A DNA stretch of 64,000 bases, from positions 20,917,001 to 20,981,000 of the forward strand of contig CM044311.1 in NCBI GenBank assembly GCA_024291935.2. Reading direction: 5' to 3'. Below, piece by piece: positions 22,851 through 35,061 of this stretch. The notes under the pieces are model-generated. The model had not been told where the DNA came from. It made no database searches and saw only the letters and a program-made list of their open reading frames with translations. How positions within the stretch are numbered: the first letter of the stretch is position 1; each line of letters starts with the position of its first letter. This DNA comes from Okapia johnstoni. Its lineage: Eukaryota > Chordata > Mammalia > Artiodactyla > Giraffidae. The translations under genes and the position numbers were made by a program.

Positions 22851-24769
22851 CAGCTGAGAAAAGAAGAGAAGTAAAAGGCAAAGGAGGAAAAAAAAAAAGG
22901 ATATACCTCTGATGCAGAGTTCCAAAGAATAACAAGGAGAGCTAAGAAACCCTTCCTAAGTGAACAATGCAAATAAATGGAGGGAAAGAATAGAATGGGA
23001 AAGACTAGAGATCTCTTCAAGAAAATTAGATACCAAGGGAATATTTCATGCAAAGAGGGGCACAGTAAAAGACAGAAACAGTATGAACCTAACAGAAGCA
23101 GAATATTAAGAAAAAGTGGCAAGAATACACAGAAAAACTATACAAAAAAGATCTTCGTGACCCAGATAACAACGATGATGTGATCACACACCTGGAGGCA
23201 GACATCCTCAAATGTGAAGTCAAATGGGTCTTAGGAAGCATCACTATGAACAAAGCTAGTGGAGGTGATGGAATTCCAGCTGACCTATTTCAAACCCTAA
23301 AATGATTCTGTCAAAGTGCTGCATCCAATATGCCAGCAAATTTGGAAAACTGAGCAGAAGCCACAGGACTGGAAAAGGTCAGTTTTCATTCCAAATCCAA
23401 AGAAAGGCACTGCCAAAGAATGTTCAAATTGCCGCACATTTGCAATCATTTCACATGCTAGCAAAGTAATGCTCAAAATTCTTGAAGCTAGGCTTCAACA
23501 GTATATGAACCAAGAACTTCCAGTTGTTCAAACTGGATTTAGAAAAGGCACACGAACCTGAGATCAAATTGCCAGCATCTGTTGGACAATAGGAAAAGCA
23601 GAGAATTCCAGAAAAACATCTACTTCTGCTTCATTGACTATACTAAAGCCTTTGACTGTGTGGATCACAACAAATTGTGGAAAATTCTTAAAGAGCTGGA
23701 ATACCAGAACACCTTAACTTCCTTCTGAGAAATCTGTATGCAGATCAAGAAGTAACAGTCAGAACTGGACTTGAAACAACAGACTGGTTCCAAACTGGGA
23801 AAGGATTACATCAAAGCTGTATATGTCACCCTGCTTATTTAACCTATATGCAGAGTACATCATGAGAAATGCCGGGCTGGATGAAGCACAAGCTGGAATC
23901 AAGATTGCCAGGAGAAATATCAATAACCTCAGTTATGCAGATGATGCCACTCTTACGACAGAAAATGAAGAGGAACTAAAAAGCCTCTTGATGAAAGTGA
24001 AAGAGGAGAGTGAGACAACAGACTTAAAACTCAACATTCAAAAACTAAGATCATGGCATCTAGTCCCATAACTTCATGACAAACAGACAGGGAAACAATG
24101 GAAACCGTACCAGTCTTTATTTTCTTGGGCTCCAAAATCACTGCAGATGGTGACTACAGCTGTGAAATTAAAGCAAGCTTGCTCCTTGGAAGAAAAACTA
24201 TGACAAACCTAGATAGCATATTAAAAAGCAGAGACATTACATTGCTGACAAAGGTCTGTGTAGTCAAAGCTATGGTTTTTCCAGTAGTCATGTATCGATG
24301 TGAGAGTGAAAGTGAAAGTCACTCAGTCATGCCCAACTCTTTGTGACCCCATGGACTATATAAGTCCATGACATTCTCCAGGCCAGAATATTGAAATAGG
24401 TAGCCTTTCCCTTCTCCAGGGGATCTTCCCAACCCAGGGATCAAACCCAGGTCTCCCACATTGTAGGTGGATTCTTTACCAGCTGAGCCACAAGGGAAGC
24501 CCATGGATGTGAGTTGGACCATAAAGAAGGCTGAGTGTGGAAGGATTGATGCTTTTGGACTGTGGTGTTGGAGAAGCCTCTTGAGAGTCTCTTGGACTGC
24601 AAGGAGATCAAACCAGTCAATCCTAAAAGAAATCAGTCCTGAGTATTCATTGAAAAGATTGATGCTGAAGCTGCCTCTCCAATCCTTTGGCCACCTGATG
24701 CAAAGAGCTGACTCATTGGAAAAGACTCTGATGCTGGGAAAGACTGAAGGCAGGAAGAGAAGGGGATGA
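22851..24769 (+). pseudogene. BovB ORF2 relic, RT domain in several frames
   Basis: The RT domain is present but split over at least five open pieces (22977-23183, 23316-23561, 23823-24071, 24098-24346, 24467-24769). Motif A reads [13 protein letters not shown] near 23634-23672 and the catalytic box is intact as YADD (near 23934-23945), followed by ATL in place of TTL. Frameshifts occur around the KEMGIPDHL segment and just before motif C. The SINE at 24305-24502 cuts the VMYGCESW motif. No endonuclease part remains. Confidence 0.88.
24305..24502 (-). mobile_element. Bov-tA SINE nested in BovB
   Basis: Minus-strand Bov-tA with full head (gggcttcccttgtggctcag when complemented). It is flanked by an 11-base near-repeat, atcgatgtgag at 24294-24304 and atggatgtgag at 24503-24513 (10/11). 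BovB continues on both sides once one copy of the repeat is removed, so the SINE is younger than the BovB copy. Confidence 0.93.
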
Positions 24770-24918
24770 GATGGTTGTATGGCATAATTTATTCAATGGA
24801 CATGAGTTTGAGCAAGCTCCAGGAAATGTTGAAGAACAGGGAAGCCTGGCGTACTGCAGTCCATGTTGTCTCAAATAGTTCAACAAGACTGAAAGATTTA
24901 ACAACAACAAAGCAAATA

Positions 24919-25204
24919 TTAAGGAGTACTTGTTAGTGATAATCAAAACCTCCTATTGGCACCCTAAAAATAGAAATCCTGATTCAAATATGATGTTGTT
25001 TAAGTATATCGTGGGTCATATAAAAAAATTGAAATTAGCAAGTGAGAATTAATATGATTCATATAAATGTTTTAAGTATATAAAATAAAGACTGACATAA
25101 TAATAGAAATTGTAGGAATAACAGCAGAAAAATAAAAACTAGATAAAGGACAAAATGGGACTTCTAACCATAAATGACAATATATGAAATGAAAATTTTA
25201 CAGG
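24919..25204. other. AT-rich DNA, possibly old L1
   Basis: The stretch 25090-25204 resembles 25813-25926 on the other side of the LTR (shared gacataataatag start and gaaaattttac end). It may be part of an old L1 (see findings). Confidence 0.3.
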
Positions 25205-25715
25205 GTTTTTGGGGTAAGTAGAATAATGATGGGTCCACCAAAACAAAAAAAGATATCTACATGTTAATCTGCAGAATCTGTGAGTGTTAGATTACACAGA
25301 TATTGGGAATTGAGTTTTTGGATAAAGAATTAAGTTCCCAATAAAAGACCTTTAAATAGAGAGATCATCCTGGATTTTCCAAGGGTGCCTAATGTAATCA
25401 TGAGGATCCTTGAAATCAAGAGACAGAAGAGAAGTCTAAAGTGATCCAATATGAAGGCTCAAATTGCCTTTTCTGGCTTTGAAGTTGGAGGAAGAGGACC
25501 ATGAGCCAAGAAATGGGGTAGCCTCTGAAAACTGGAAAAATGCGTGGAAACCATTTCTCCCTTGAAACTCTGGAAAGAAATGCAGCCCCATAGACACCTT
25601 GATTGCAGCTTACTGAGATGTGTGTTATATTCCTGATCCATAGATCTGTAAGATAATAAATTCAAGTTGTTTTAAGTCACCCAGCCTGTGATACTTTGTA
25701 AAAACAGAAGTATCA
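25205..25715 (+). mobile_element. MaLR/MLT1-like LTR, third copy
   Basis: Marker segments in order: aagtagaataatgatggg, gagatcatcctggatttt, ctaatgtaatcatgagg, tggctttgaagttggagg, ccatgagccaagaaatg, and agataataaattcaagttg followed by taagtcacccagcctgtg. It belongs to a different subgroup from the copies at 15.5 and 19.2 kb. No coding content. Confidence 0.6.
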
Positions 25716-28292
25716 AGCAATATGTATCCTGGAATTTCAAGAAATGAAATTAACAGGTAAGTTTTAACAAAAGTTTTACAGCAAATGTTTTAAGGACTTA
25801 TTAGAGAAAAACAGACATAATAATAGCAAATATGGGGATCTTGGTGAAATAATGGAAATGATAAAAGAGAACCAAATGGAAACCTTAGAATTGAAAAGGA
25901 CAATATCTGAAATAAAAATTTTACTTATTAGACTTAGCAACAGACTGTATCAATATACAGCCATAGAAAATATCAGTGAATCTGAAGAAATGTCAATAGA
26001 GCATTTAACTGAAAGAATGATGACTGCTGGACATGATAGATATGTAGTTAATGTAAAAGTGGGTTTCTATGGTAGGAAGGATCTATTCATGACTGTATTC
26101 AAATTTTTCTTTTCTTGTATGTGCTTTCCATTCACCATTGAATAATTGAAATTTTTAGAGAACAGAAAATGTAATATTCTGGAACTTTGCCAAGACTTAA
26201 AAGACCTGGCATGTTCTACTCTTACCCCCACCCCCACCCCCCACCTTGGGACCCAGCCACCATGCACTGAGAAGTCCAAGCTCTATGGAAAGGCCATGTT
26301 CATCACAAGTAAACTGCTTCAGGTGAGTCCCTAGTCAAAGAGACACAAACTTCCAGCCAAGTGAATGATCTGTTTTGACAACATAAGCCCAGGCTAGTAA
26401 ACATACCTGCAGCCACAGTTGACATGAATTGCAGAAATCTCTATCTGAGCTCATTCAAAACACTACTCTTTGTGCAGTCTTCCAGAGCCAGTGTCTACAT
26501 TTTAAATAACCCCATCTCTATGCTCTGACTCTAAATAATTACTTCATACTGCTCCTTAACTTTTCTAGGCAGTTGAATGCCACAGAACTTAGAATTTCAG
26601 CACTGGATACCCAATCTCATGAGCTGACTTCTCCAAAGCTGTCAAAACATATACAGTGGTTAATCATGAGTTCTTGAGCTTTTCCTTTCTATGGGTCATA
26701 CCTGATAACATCACAGCACACTGTAGTGATATTATTCAAATGAAGTTAAAGAAACATCATCCATGTCTCCAAATCCTAAATATTCTACAATCCAATAGCA
26801 ATAGTGTCAGGTCCCACACCAGATATTGCTTTCAATAAAATCCCTTGGTCATCCAGTAGACTTGCTGTCATTTCTTCTGCACAAACTCTCTAACAGGACA
26901 TATATCTTTGGGTTAATAGAGAGCACAGCTCAGTTCACTCTATTTTTAAGGCTGGTAGCTGAACCAAACAAAAGTGTCAGCTTGAAAATTGCCTGACATG
27001 AGAAATACATTAACTACAAAGGATAAACTATCTTTTGAGCTTGGGAAGATCAGATGGCCCCAGAGACATAGGGAAATAGTTTTAATCACTTGAACTCTAT
27101 GTGTTCAACTCTGTTTTATGAGATCTCTTTTTACCAGAGAAACCAGTGGTCACCGTGGTCATGACCTGTCTGTGTGTCAATCATGAGTCAAAGGCAATAT
27201 CATGCCTCACTACTCATTTATTTCATTTTCTCTTTATCAGGAAAAAGCTAAAGAAAAATAACAGCTGAACAAGGTTGAAAAGAAAACAAGACAAAAAACT
27301 CCTGACTTCCTGTAGGCAATATGGCAAAAAGAAGTGGAAAGGAATTCACTAGAGCTCACTGATCGTACTTAGAAATCTAAGTAATAGGTCTGTGAATACG
27401 AGTGAAGATGGGAAGAATGCCAAAGTTCATGTCAAGAGCTGTACAAAAAACAATGATACAAGGAAGCACAAGTCTCTTGGTTAGTGAAAGAGATGGATTT
27501 GAGCAGGAGAGCCTCCACCTTTAAGACACTCATGTTTGTCAGTGACCTTTCTAGATGTCATTTTATCAAAATATTTCAGAGGCTTTAAATATATCCAAGA
27601 AATGTTTCCAAGGAAACAATTATATGTGTACACAATTTTATCGACAAAATACAGCAGCAATTCTTATGAGAATAAAAAATTGAGAAATAAAGAAGCAAAA
27701 CAACATTTCCAAAATATAAAGATGGTTGTTATCGCTTTAGCTCATGAAAATCAGCTCTACAAGCCCTATTTTAAATGTGGATGCTTGATATGAGCATGTA
27801 TTCAAATTTAATGTTACTTTGAAACTGCACTTAGGAAAGTAACCTGTCTGGTGCCTCAGTTTCCTTCTCTTGGAAAAGAGAATAAATACTAATACAACCT
27901 AATACTATTGCAAGGATTAAATAGGAAGCACTCAGTGAATTTATTATCCAAAGCCTATTTCTATGAAAGTGTGTTTACAATATATCAGTGCTTGTGAAAC
28001 CTGTTTTGGCTTGTACCAATGATAAGAAGTACATATTATGTTGTATTTCCAATACACAAACTTGTAAACACACACAAATATATGCAGTTTCACACACCTG
28101 TAACACACCAATGAACTCTCAGATCACTTACTCTATGTGTAATGATTTTTTCATTGTATGCTATGTAATGTTGTGCTGCACTACGCTATTTTTGCCACAG
28201 TCAGCTGTCATATTTTCATTTTAAAATCCTTGCCATAGACTCACTAAATCAATTTCATAATTGTAAAGTTTCCCTGGAATGTTGTTATAAAT
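25716..28292. other. Non-coding DNA with old L1-like and MIR remnants
   Basis: 25790-26010 resembles an ancient L1 segment (gagaaccaaatggaaacctt, gacaatatctgaaataaaa, gtgaatctgaagaaatgtca) with an open frame of 97 codons at 25852-26145 but no recognisable domain. A short C-rich run lies at 26223-26243. 27825-27945 matches the MIR core: tgtctggtgcctcagtttcc and tgcaaggattaaatagg. The rest is unrecognised. Confidence 0.4.
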
Positions 28293-28423
28293 ATTGTTGT
28301 TGTTAAGTTAATAAGTTGTGTCCTACTCTCTTGCAACCCCATGAACTGTAACCTGCCAGACTCCTCTGTCCATGGGATTCCCCAAGCAAGAATACTGGAA
28401 TGGGTGGCCATTTCTTCTCTATT
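28293..28423 (-). mobile_element. Bov-tA SINE, head missing
   Basis: Minus-strand SINE body from the gttgttgttaagttaataag tail to the ggccatttcttct segment; the tRNA-like head is absent. Diverged. Confidence 0.85.
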
Positions 28424-28740
28424 AGATCTACATGACCCCTAAATAAGGTCATCATTTACTACTAGTCTAGCTAATCATTTAATATCTAATCTGTCGAATC
28501 CACCTGTTTATTCTCTGATATTTGGTTGTTTATTAATTGTATTTCTGTCTCTTTTCAATAGAATGTGAGATTAATGGAGGCAAGAAGTTGCTTCTTCAAT
28601 AACTAGAACAGTTGTTTTAGAAGATATTCTAAAATATTTTTAGTTAAAGGAGCAATTAAAATATTATGGCCCTAGGAAAACATTAATTAAAATATATAGA
28701 TTGTCACAAAATTGAAATGCTATACTTACGTGAAATTATG
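28424..28740. other. AT-rich spacer, nothing recognised
   Basis: No gene or recognised repeat. Confidence 0.4.
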
Positions 28741-29820
28741 AACAACAGACTGGTTCCAAATAGGAAAAGGAGTACGTCAAGGCTGTATATTGTCACCCTG
28801 CTTATTTAAATTATATGCAGAGTACATCATGAGAAACGCTGGGCTGGAAGAAGCACAAGCTGGAATCAAGATTGCCAGAAGAAATATCAATAAGCTCAGA
28901 TATGCAGATGACACTACCCTTATGGCAGAAAGTGAAGAACTAAAAAGCCTCTTGATGAAAGTGAAAGAGGAGAGTGAAAAAGTTGGCTTAAAGCTCAACA
29001 TTCAGAAAACTAAGATCATGGCATCCGGTCCCATCATTTCATGGCAAATAGATGGGGAAACAGTGGAAACAGTGTCAGACTTAATTTTGGGGGGCTCCAA
29101 AATCACTGCAGATTGTGATTGCAGCCATGAAATTAAAAGATGCTTACTCCTTGGAAGGAAAGTTATGACCAACCTAGACAGCATATTTAAAAGCAGAGAC
29201 ATTACTTTGTCAACAAAGGTCCATCTAGTCAAGGCTATGGTGTTTCCAGTGGTCATGTATGGATGTGAGAGTTGGACTATAAAGAAAGCTGAGCACCGAA
29301 GACTTGATGCTTTTGAACTGTGGTGTTGGAGAAGACTCTTGAGAGTCCCTTGGACTGCAAGGAGATCCAATCAGTCCATCCTAAATGAGATCAGTCCTGG
29401 GTGTTCATTGGAAGGACTGATGTTGAAGTTGAAACTCCAATACTTTAGCCACCTCATGAGGAGAGTTGACTCATTGGAAGAGACCCTGATGCTGGGAAGG
29501 AATGGGGGCAGGAGGAGAAGGGGACAACAGAGGATGAGATGGCTGGATGGCATCACTGACTCGATGAACATGAGTTTGGGTAGACTCCGGGAGTTGGTGA
29601 TGGACATGGAGGCCTAGAGTGCTGCAATTCATTGGTTCGCAAAGAGTCGGACATGACTGAGGGACTTAAATTTCAATTTTCACTTTCCTGCATTGGGGAA
29701 GGAAATGGCAACCCACTCCAGTGTTCTTGCCTGGAGAATCCCAGGGACAGGTGAGCTGCCGTCTATGGGGTCGCACAGAGTAGGACACGACTGAAGCGAC
29801 TTAGCAGCATCCACAGCAGC
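28741..29820 (+). mobile_element. BovB 3' part fused to the second monomer of Bov-A2
   Basis: 28741-29655 is sense BovB from just before RT motif B to the ggacatgactgag tail. In place of the expected tgaac repeats it runs into the Bov-A2 linker (cttaaatttcaattttcact) and then a complete second Bov-A2 monomer (about 29690-29800) with a gcagcat..cagcagcag end. The join falls in the region shared by BovB and Bov-A2. Confidence 0.88.
28742..29617 (+). pseudogene. BovB RT C-terminal half, open and with YADD
   Basis: A 275-codon open frame from the ATG at 28790; the frame is also open upstream to the element edge. It has motif B ([16 protein letters not shown]), an intact YADD box followed by TTLMAESEELK (one glutamate shorter than most copies), the ILGGSKI variant, [19 protein letters not shown] and the arginine-rich [12 protein letters not shown] end. 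It stops at VMDMEA, about 15 codons before the usual end. This is one of the cleanest 3' halves in the window, but without endonuclease and RT motif A it cannot act alone. Confidence 0.9.
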
Positions 29821-29846
29821 AGATAGCTTGGTTAAGAATTCCATAA

Positions 29847-29849
<3 letters not shown>

Positions 29850-29886
<37 letters not shown>
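29850..29886. repeat. (GT)n microsatellite
   Basis: About 18 uninterrupted GT units, followed by a TTTTG-rich segment leading into the next SINE. Confidence 0.97.
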
Positions 29887-29889
<3 letters not shown>

Positions 29890-29897
29890 GTTTTGTT

Positions 29898-30097
29898 TTT
29901 CTCATGTGGCTCAGTGGTAAAGAATCCACCTTCCAAACAGAAGACTCATGTTCAATCCCTGGGTTGGGAAGATCGCCTAGAGGAAGAAACGTTAACCCAC
30001 TCCAGTGTTCTTGCCTGGGAAATCCTATAGGCAGAGGAGCCTGGTGAGCTACAGTCTGTGGAATCATGAAAGAAGAAGGCATGGCTTAGCAATAAAA
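29898..30097 (+). mobile_element. Bov-tA SINE
   Basis: Plus-strand SINE from head (catgtggctcagtggtaaag) to tail (gcatggcttagcaataaaac). The body is well conserved, and the 3' end is more diverged. Confidence 0.88.
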
Positions 30098-30113
30098 CAA
30101 TAATATATATGCA

Positions 30114-30147
30114 TAGAGAGAGAGAGACAGAGAGACCGAGAGAGAGA
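30114..30147. repeat. GA-rich simple repeat
   Basis: Imperfect (GA)n between two retroelements, interrupted by single C bases. Confidence 0.9.
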
Positions 30148-30148
30148 T

Positions 30149-30615
30149 TGTTGTTTTTCAGTCACTAAGTCATGTCCGACTCCATGATCCCAGGAACTGC
30201 AGCACGCCAGGCTTCCCTGTCCTTTACAATCTCCCTAAATTTGCTCAAACTCATGTCCATTGAGTCAGTGAAGCCATCCAACAATTTCATCCTCTGTTGC
30301 CCCCTTCTTCTCCTGCCCTCAATCTTTCCCAGCATAGGGTCTTTTCAAATGAGTCAACTCTTCACATCAGATGGCCAAAGTACTAGAGCTTCAGCTTCAC
30401 AACAGTCCTTCCAATGAATATTCAAGGTTGATTTCCTTTAGGATTGACTGGTATGATCTCCTTGCTGTCCAAGGGACTCTCAGAAGTCTTCTCAAGCACC
30501 ACAGTTCAAAAGCATCAATTCTTTGGCTATCAGCCTTCTTTATGGAGAAGGGAATGGCAAACCATTCCAGTATTCTTGCTTTGAGAATCCCATGAACAGT
30601 ATGAAAAGATATATA
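30149..30615 (-). mobile_element. BovB 3' end joined to inverted BovB 5' segment
   Basis: 30149-30543 is the BovB tail and C-terminal segment in minus orientation. 30544-30615 is BovB 5' region in plus orientation (gagaagggaatggcaaacca, ttgctttgagaatcccatga), the same segment found at about 60294-60350. The intervening 2 kb or more of the element is absent. Confidence 0.82.
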
Positions 30616-31510
30616 GATGTTTATGTGAAAAAGCATGTCCCAGAGACATGTTGATGCTATAGAATGTTGAGAACATTTTAAGGCTAGACATTTTTTAAGA
30701 CTAAAAACAATTCAAGAAACCACGAAGAAAAAAAAAACATATATTTGGTTTTCATTAACTGTTTAAATCATAACAGACTGGGAAATACATGTTTAATATC
30801 ATGATCCTCTGAAAATATCCCTAAGGAGGTTGGCTATCTTTCTATTTGTACTCAGTTTTGCTACATATTTATTCTTTTTTTTTTCCTATTTTAAATTTGG
30901 TATCATGCTAGTTTATGTAAAAACATAATCAAATATGTAATACCTAGTCAAAAATGCTGCTGGCTACCGAAAGTGAGAATATTAATATATCCATCCTAAT
31001 TTAGATATTACATAGCTTCTAATGTATAATTTTCCAGTTCATTTACATTACATACCACTGTATTGAATTACTATGGATGTGTGGCCTTGTCAGAACTCTT
31101 TATAAAATGTGACAGCAGACTAGTAGCTGACTATTACACAGTGAGTTAAACTCAGTGAACTGTCACTGTAACTTGATATTAGTTGGGATATTTAAATTGA
31201 ATTTGTAATTTCTTTTGAATAGGATGTCTTATAATCCACTATGTTAAAATTACTGGAATAAACACTTGGAACATTTTAAATGTACTGCACATTAACAGCA
31301 GAACTATACCACAGCAATTTCATTATCAGTGTTTTTTCATGAATTATTTGAAAATTTTTATTTTAAAATAAAGTTAAAATTGGATAAAATGAAACTGTTT
31401 GGTTGAAGAAATAAAAAAATTTATATATATATACACACATATTAATATGTACATATGTGTGTGTATATATATATATATATATATAGCTAATATTAAGAAA
31501 CATCCTTTTG
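30616..31510. other. AT-rich DNA with a TA/CA microsatellite
   Basis: A compound (TA)n(CA)n(TG)n(TA)n tract lies at 31421-31486. The rest is unrecognised. Confidence 0.5.
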
Positions 31511-31516
31511 ACTCTC

Positions 31517-33816
31517 AGTTCAGTTCAGTCGCTCAGTCATGTCCGACTCTTTGCGACCCCATGAACTGAAGCACACCAGGCCTCTCTGTCCATCACCAAC
31601 TCCCGGAGTCTACCCAAACCCATGTCCATCGAGTCAGTGATGCCATCCAACCTGTCATCCTCTGTCATCCCCTTCTCCACCCGCCCCCAATCCTACCCAG
31701 CATTAGGGTCTTTTCCAATGAGTCAACTCTTCGCATGAGGTGGCCAAAGTATTGGAGTTTCAGCTTCACCATCAGTCCTTCCAATGAACACCCAGGATTG
31801 ATCTCTTTTAGGATGGATTGATTGGATCTCTTCTCAGGCCAAGGGACTCTCAAGAATCTTCTCCAACTCCACAGTTCAAAAGCATCAATTCTTCGGCACT
31901 CAACTTTCTTCACCGTCCAACTCTCACATCCATACATGACCGCTGGAAAAACCATAGCCTTGACTAGACGGACTTTTGTTGGCAAAGTAATGTCTCTGCT
32001 TTTAAATATGCCATCTAGGTTGGCCATAAATTTCCTTCCAAGGAGTAAGCATCTTTTAATTTCATGGCTGCAATCACCATCAGCAGTGATTTTGGAGCCC
32101 AAAAAAATAAAGTCTGACACTGTTTCCACTGTTTCCCCATCTATTTGGCATGAAGTTATGGGACCAGATGCCATCATCTTAGTTTTCTGAACGTTGAGCT
32201 TTAAGCCAACTTTTTCACTCTCCTCTTTCACTTTCATCAAGAGGCTCTTTAGTTCTTCACTTGCTGCTATAAGGGTGGTGTCATCTGCATATCTGAGGGT
32301 ATTGATATTTCTCCCGGCAATCTTGATTCCAGCTTGTGCTTCTTCCAGCCCAGCGTTTCTCATGATGAACTATGCATAGAAGTTAAATAAGCAGGGTGAC
32401 AATATACAGCCTTGACGTAATCCTTTTCCTATTTTGAACCAGTCTGTTGTTCCATGTCCAGTTCTAACTGGTGCTTCCTGACCTGCAGTCATGGTTTCTC
32501 AAGAGACAGGTCAGATGGTCTGGTATTCCCATCTCTTTCAGAATTTCCCACAGTTTATTGTGATCCACACAGTCAAAGGCTTTGGCATAGTCAATAAAGC
32601 AGAAGTAGATGTATTTCTGGAACTCTCTTGCTTTTTCGATGATTCAGCAGATATTGGCAATTTGATCTCTGGTTCCTCTTACTTTTCTAAAACCAGCTTG
32701 AACATCTGGAAGTTCACGGTTCACATATTGCTTAAGCCTGGCTTGGAGAATTTTGAGCATTACTTTACTAGCGTGTGAGATGAGTGCAATTGTGTGGTAG
32801 TTTGAGCATTCTTTGGCATTGCCTTTCTTTGGGATTGGAATGAAAACTGACATTTTCCAGTCCTGTAGCCACTGCTGAGTTTTCCAAATTTGCTGGCATA
32901 TCGAGTGCAGCACTTTCACAGCATCATCCTTGAGGATTTGAAATAGTTCAACTGGAATTCCATCACCTCCACTAGCTTTGTTCGTAGTGATGCTTTCTAA
33001 GGCCCACTTGACTTCACATTCCAGGATGTCTGGCTCTAGGTGAGTGATCACACCATCGTGATTATCTGGGTCGTGAAGATCTTTTTTGTACAGTTCTTCT
33101 GTGTATTCTTGCCACCTCTTCTTAATATCTTCTGCTTCTGTTAGGTCCATACCATTTCTGTCCTTTATCGAGCCTATCTTTGCATGAAATGTTCCTTTGA
33201 TATCTCTAATTTTCTTGAAGTGATCTCTAGTCTTTCCCAATCTGTTGTTTTCTTCTATTTCTTTGCACTGATCGCTGAGGAGGGCTTTCTTATCTCTCCT
33301 TGCTCTTCTTTGGAACTCTGCATTCAGATGGGAATATCTTTCCTTTTCTCCTTTGCTTTTCGCTTCTCTTCTCTTCCCAGCTATCTGTAAGGCCTCCTCA
33401 GATAGCCATTTTGCTTTTTTGCATTTCTTTTCCATGGGGATTGTCTTGATCCCTGTCTCCTGTACAATGTCACGAACCTCTGTCCATAGTTCATCAGGCA
33501 CTCTGTCTATCAGGTCTAGTCCCTTAAATTTATTTGTTGCTTCCACTGTATACTCATAAGGAATTTGATCTAGGTCATACCTGAATGGACTAGTGGTTTT
33601 CCCTACTTTCTTCAACTTAAGTCTGAATTTGGCAATAAGCAGTTCATGATATGAGCCACAGTCTGCTCCCAGTCTTGTTTTTGCTGACTGTATAGAGCTT
33701 CTCCATCTTTGGCTGCAAAGAATATAATCAATCTGATTTCAGTGTTGACCATCCGGTGATGTCTCCGTGTAGAGTCTTCTCTTGTGTTGTTGGAATAGGG
33801 TGTTTTCTATTACCAG
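31517..33816 (-). mobile_element. BovB LINE, 5'-truncated within the endonuclease
   Basis: The complement runs from the endonuclease segment (HKRRLYT and NQIDYI equivalents) to a complete tail. actctcag at 31511-31518 and aatctcag at 33817-33824 (7/8) may be a short target duplication. Confidence 0.93.
31665..33816 (-). pseudogene. BovB ORF2 relic with YADD box
   Basis: Two long open pieces. 32644-33615 holds the linker and RT N-terminal part ([37 protein letters not shown]) and is closed by a Trp-to-stop change. 31665-32363 holds the catalytic box [30 protein letters not shown] and the C-terminal segment. The two lie in different frames. A stop also lies in the LYAEYI equivalent, which reads FYA-stop. 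The endonuclease is reduced to its last quarter, with the SDH box altered (GSYH). Confidence 0.9.
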
Positions 33817-33995
33817 AATCTCAGAGAGTGGGTATTCATGACAATCCCAAAAAAATATTTACCAATGGGCATGTTCATCTTTATTGGAAATGAAAAAAAA
33901 AAGATAAATACCTACATGAATATACCAATTACACTCCCACTAGTGGTAGGATGAAGACTTTCACTGTCTCACACACTTATATACTTAGTAAGTAA

Positions 33996-34248
33996 GCTCC
34001 AGTACTTTGGTCAAGTGATGCGAAAAGCCAACTCGTTGGAAAAGGCCCTGATGCTGGGAAAGACTGAGTGTAGGAGAAGAACAGGGTGACAGAGGATCAG
34101 ATGGTGGATGGCATCACTGACTTAGTGGACATGAGTTTAAATGGGCAGACTCCAGGAGAAAGTGGAGGTCAGGGAAGCCCGGCACACTGCAGTCCATGGG
34201 GTCACAAAGAGTTGGATGTGACTGAGCAGCTCAATAACAACAACACAA
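33996..34248 (+). mobile_element. BovB 3' tail / Bov-A fragment in the old L1
   Basis: Sense tail segment from aagctccagtactttgg to gactgagcagctcaataaca, ending in an AAC-rich tail. Old L1 sequence resumes on both sides. Confidence 0.88.
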
Positions 34249-34571
34249 TTTAATTCTAGTCATTGTCAAGTTGTTGAATGCTCTATCATATTTTATGGAT
34301 TTAAAGTTCTCTCTGATATTCATGAGATTGAGCTTTTTTACATAGGTTTCTAGCATAATTGCATTTTTTCTTCTGTGAAAAAAATGTTGATGTTTTCAGC
34401 CACTTCCATTTGATAACATTTTTTATTGACTCATAGATACTATTTATATATTTGGGATAAAAATTCTTGGTTGGTTATGGGTATTATTCTGGCAAAGGAT
34501 GGCCATAATTTCACTCTAATTTTTAAATAAATAATAGTTTATACTGAGTAAGCCAATCCTATACATTATTT

Positions 34572-34780
34572 GGGCTTCCCTGGTGACTCAGATGGTAAAG
34601 AATTTGCCAGCAATGCAGAAGACCCGGGTTCCATTCCCTGGTTGGTCAGGAAGATCTGGAGATGGAAATGTCTACCCACTCCAGTATTCTTGCCTGAAAA
34701 GTCCCATGGACAGAGGAGCCTGGCGAGATACAGTCCATGGGGTCACATAGAATTGGATATGACTAAGAGACTAACACTTT
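34572..34780 (+). mobile_element. Bov-tA SINE with TSD in the old L1
   Basis: Full SINE with head gggcttccctggtgactcag and tail gactaagagactaacac. ctatacattattt (34559-34571) and ctataaattattt (34781-34793) form a 12/13 target duplication. Confidence 0.94.
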
Positions 34781-35061
34781 CTATAAATTATTTCCATATT
34801 TTTTTTATTATTTGCCATCTATAACTTCCTAGACAAAGTATAGTACATATACTGTGGAGTAAAAAGTATTCATTTATTCTGCTTCTAAAGTTTAATAATG
34901 TGCCTTTTACATTAACTTCTCTATTCTTTTCTTTTATTTTTTCTTTCAGGTCATGAGTGAAGGTTGAAATTTTATTTTTCCCCATATGAACAACCAATTG
35001 TTTCATAAGTAATTACTGAATAATCATTTTCTTACTGTAGAGCTATACTACACACTCTTAA

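Larger units (their letters stand above)
22851..24918 (+). mobile_element. BovB LINE, 5'-truncated, with a nested SINE
   Basis: Sense BovB from the agctgagaaaagaagagaag linker to a tttaacaacaacaaag tail. Homology is continuous except for a Bov-tA at 24305-24502 that interrupts the C-terminal coding segment. Heavily mutated. Confidence 0.92.

Noticed and set aside
25852..26145. 97-codon frame, possible small gene
   Set aside because: The first part resembles an old L1 segment and the second part is AT-rich with a hydrophobic run by chance; there is no splice or promoter context.
29801..30082. Open frames across the GT microsatellite and neighbouring SINEs (also at 50665-50964 and 56627-56830)
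   Set aside because: They arise from simple repeats and SINE sequence, with no homologous protein pattern.
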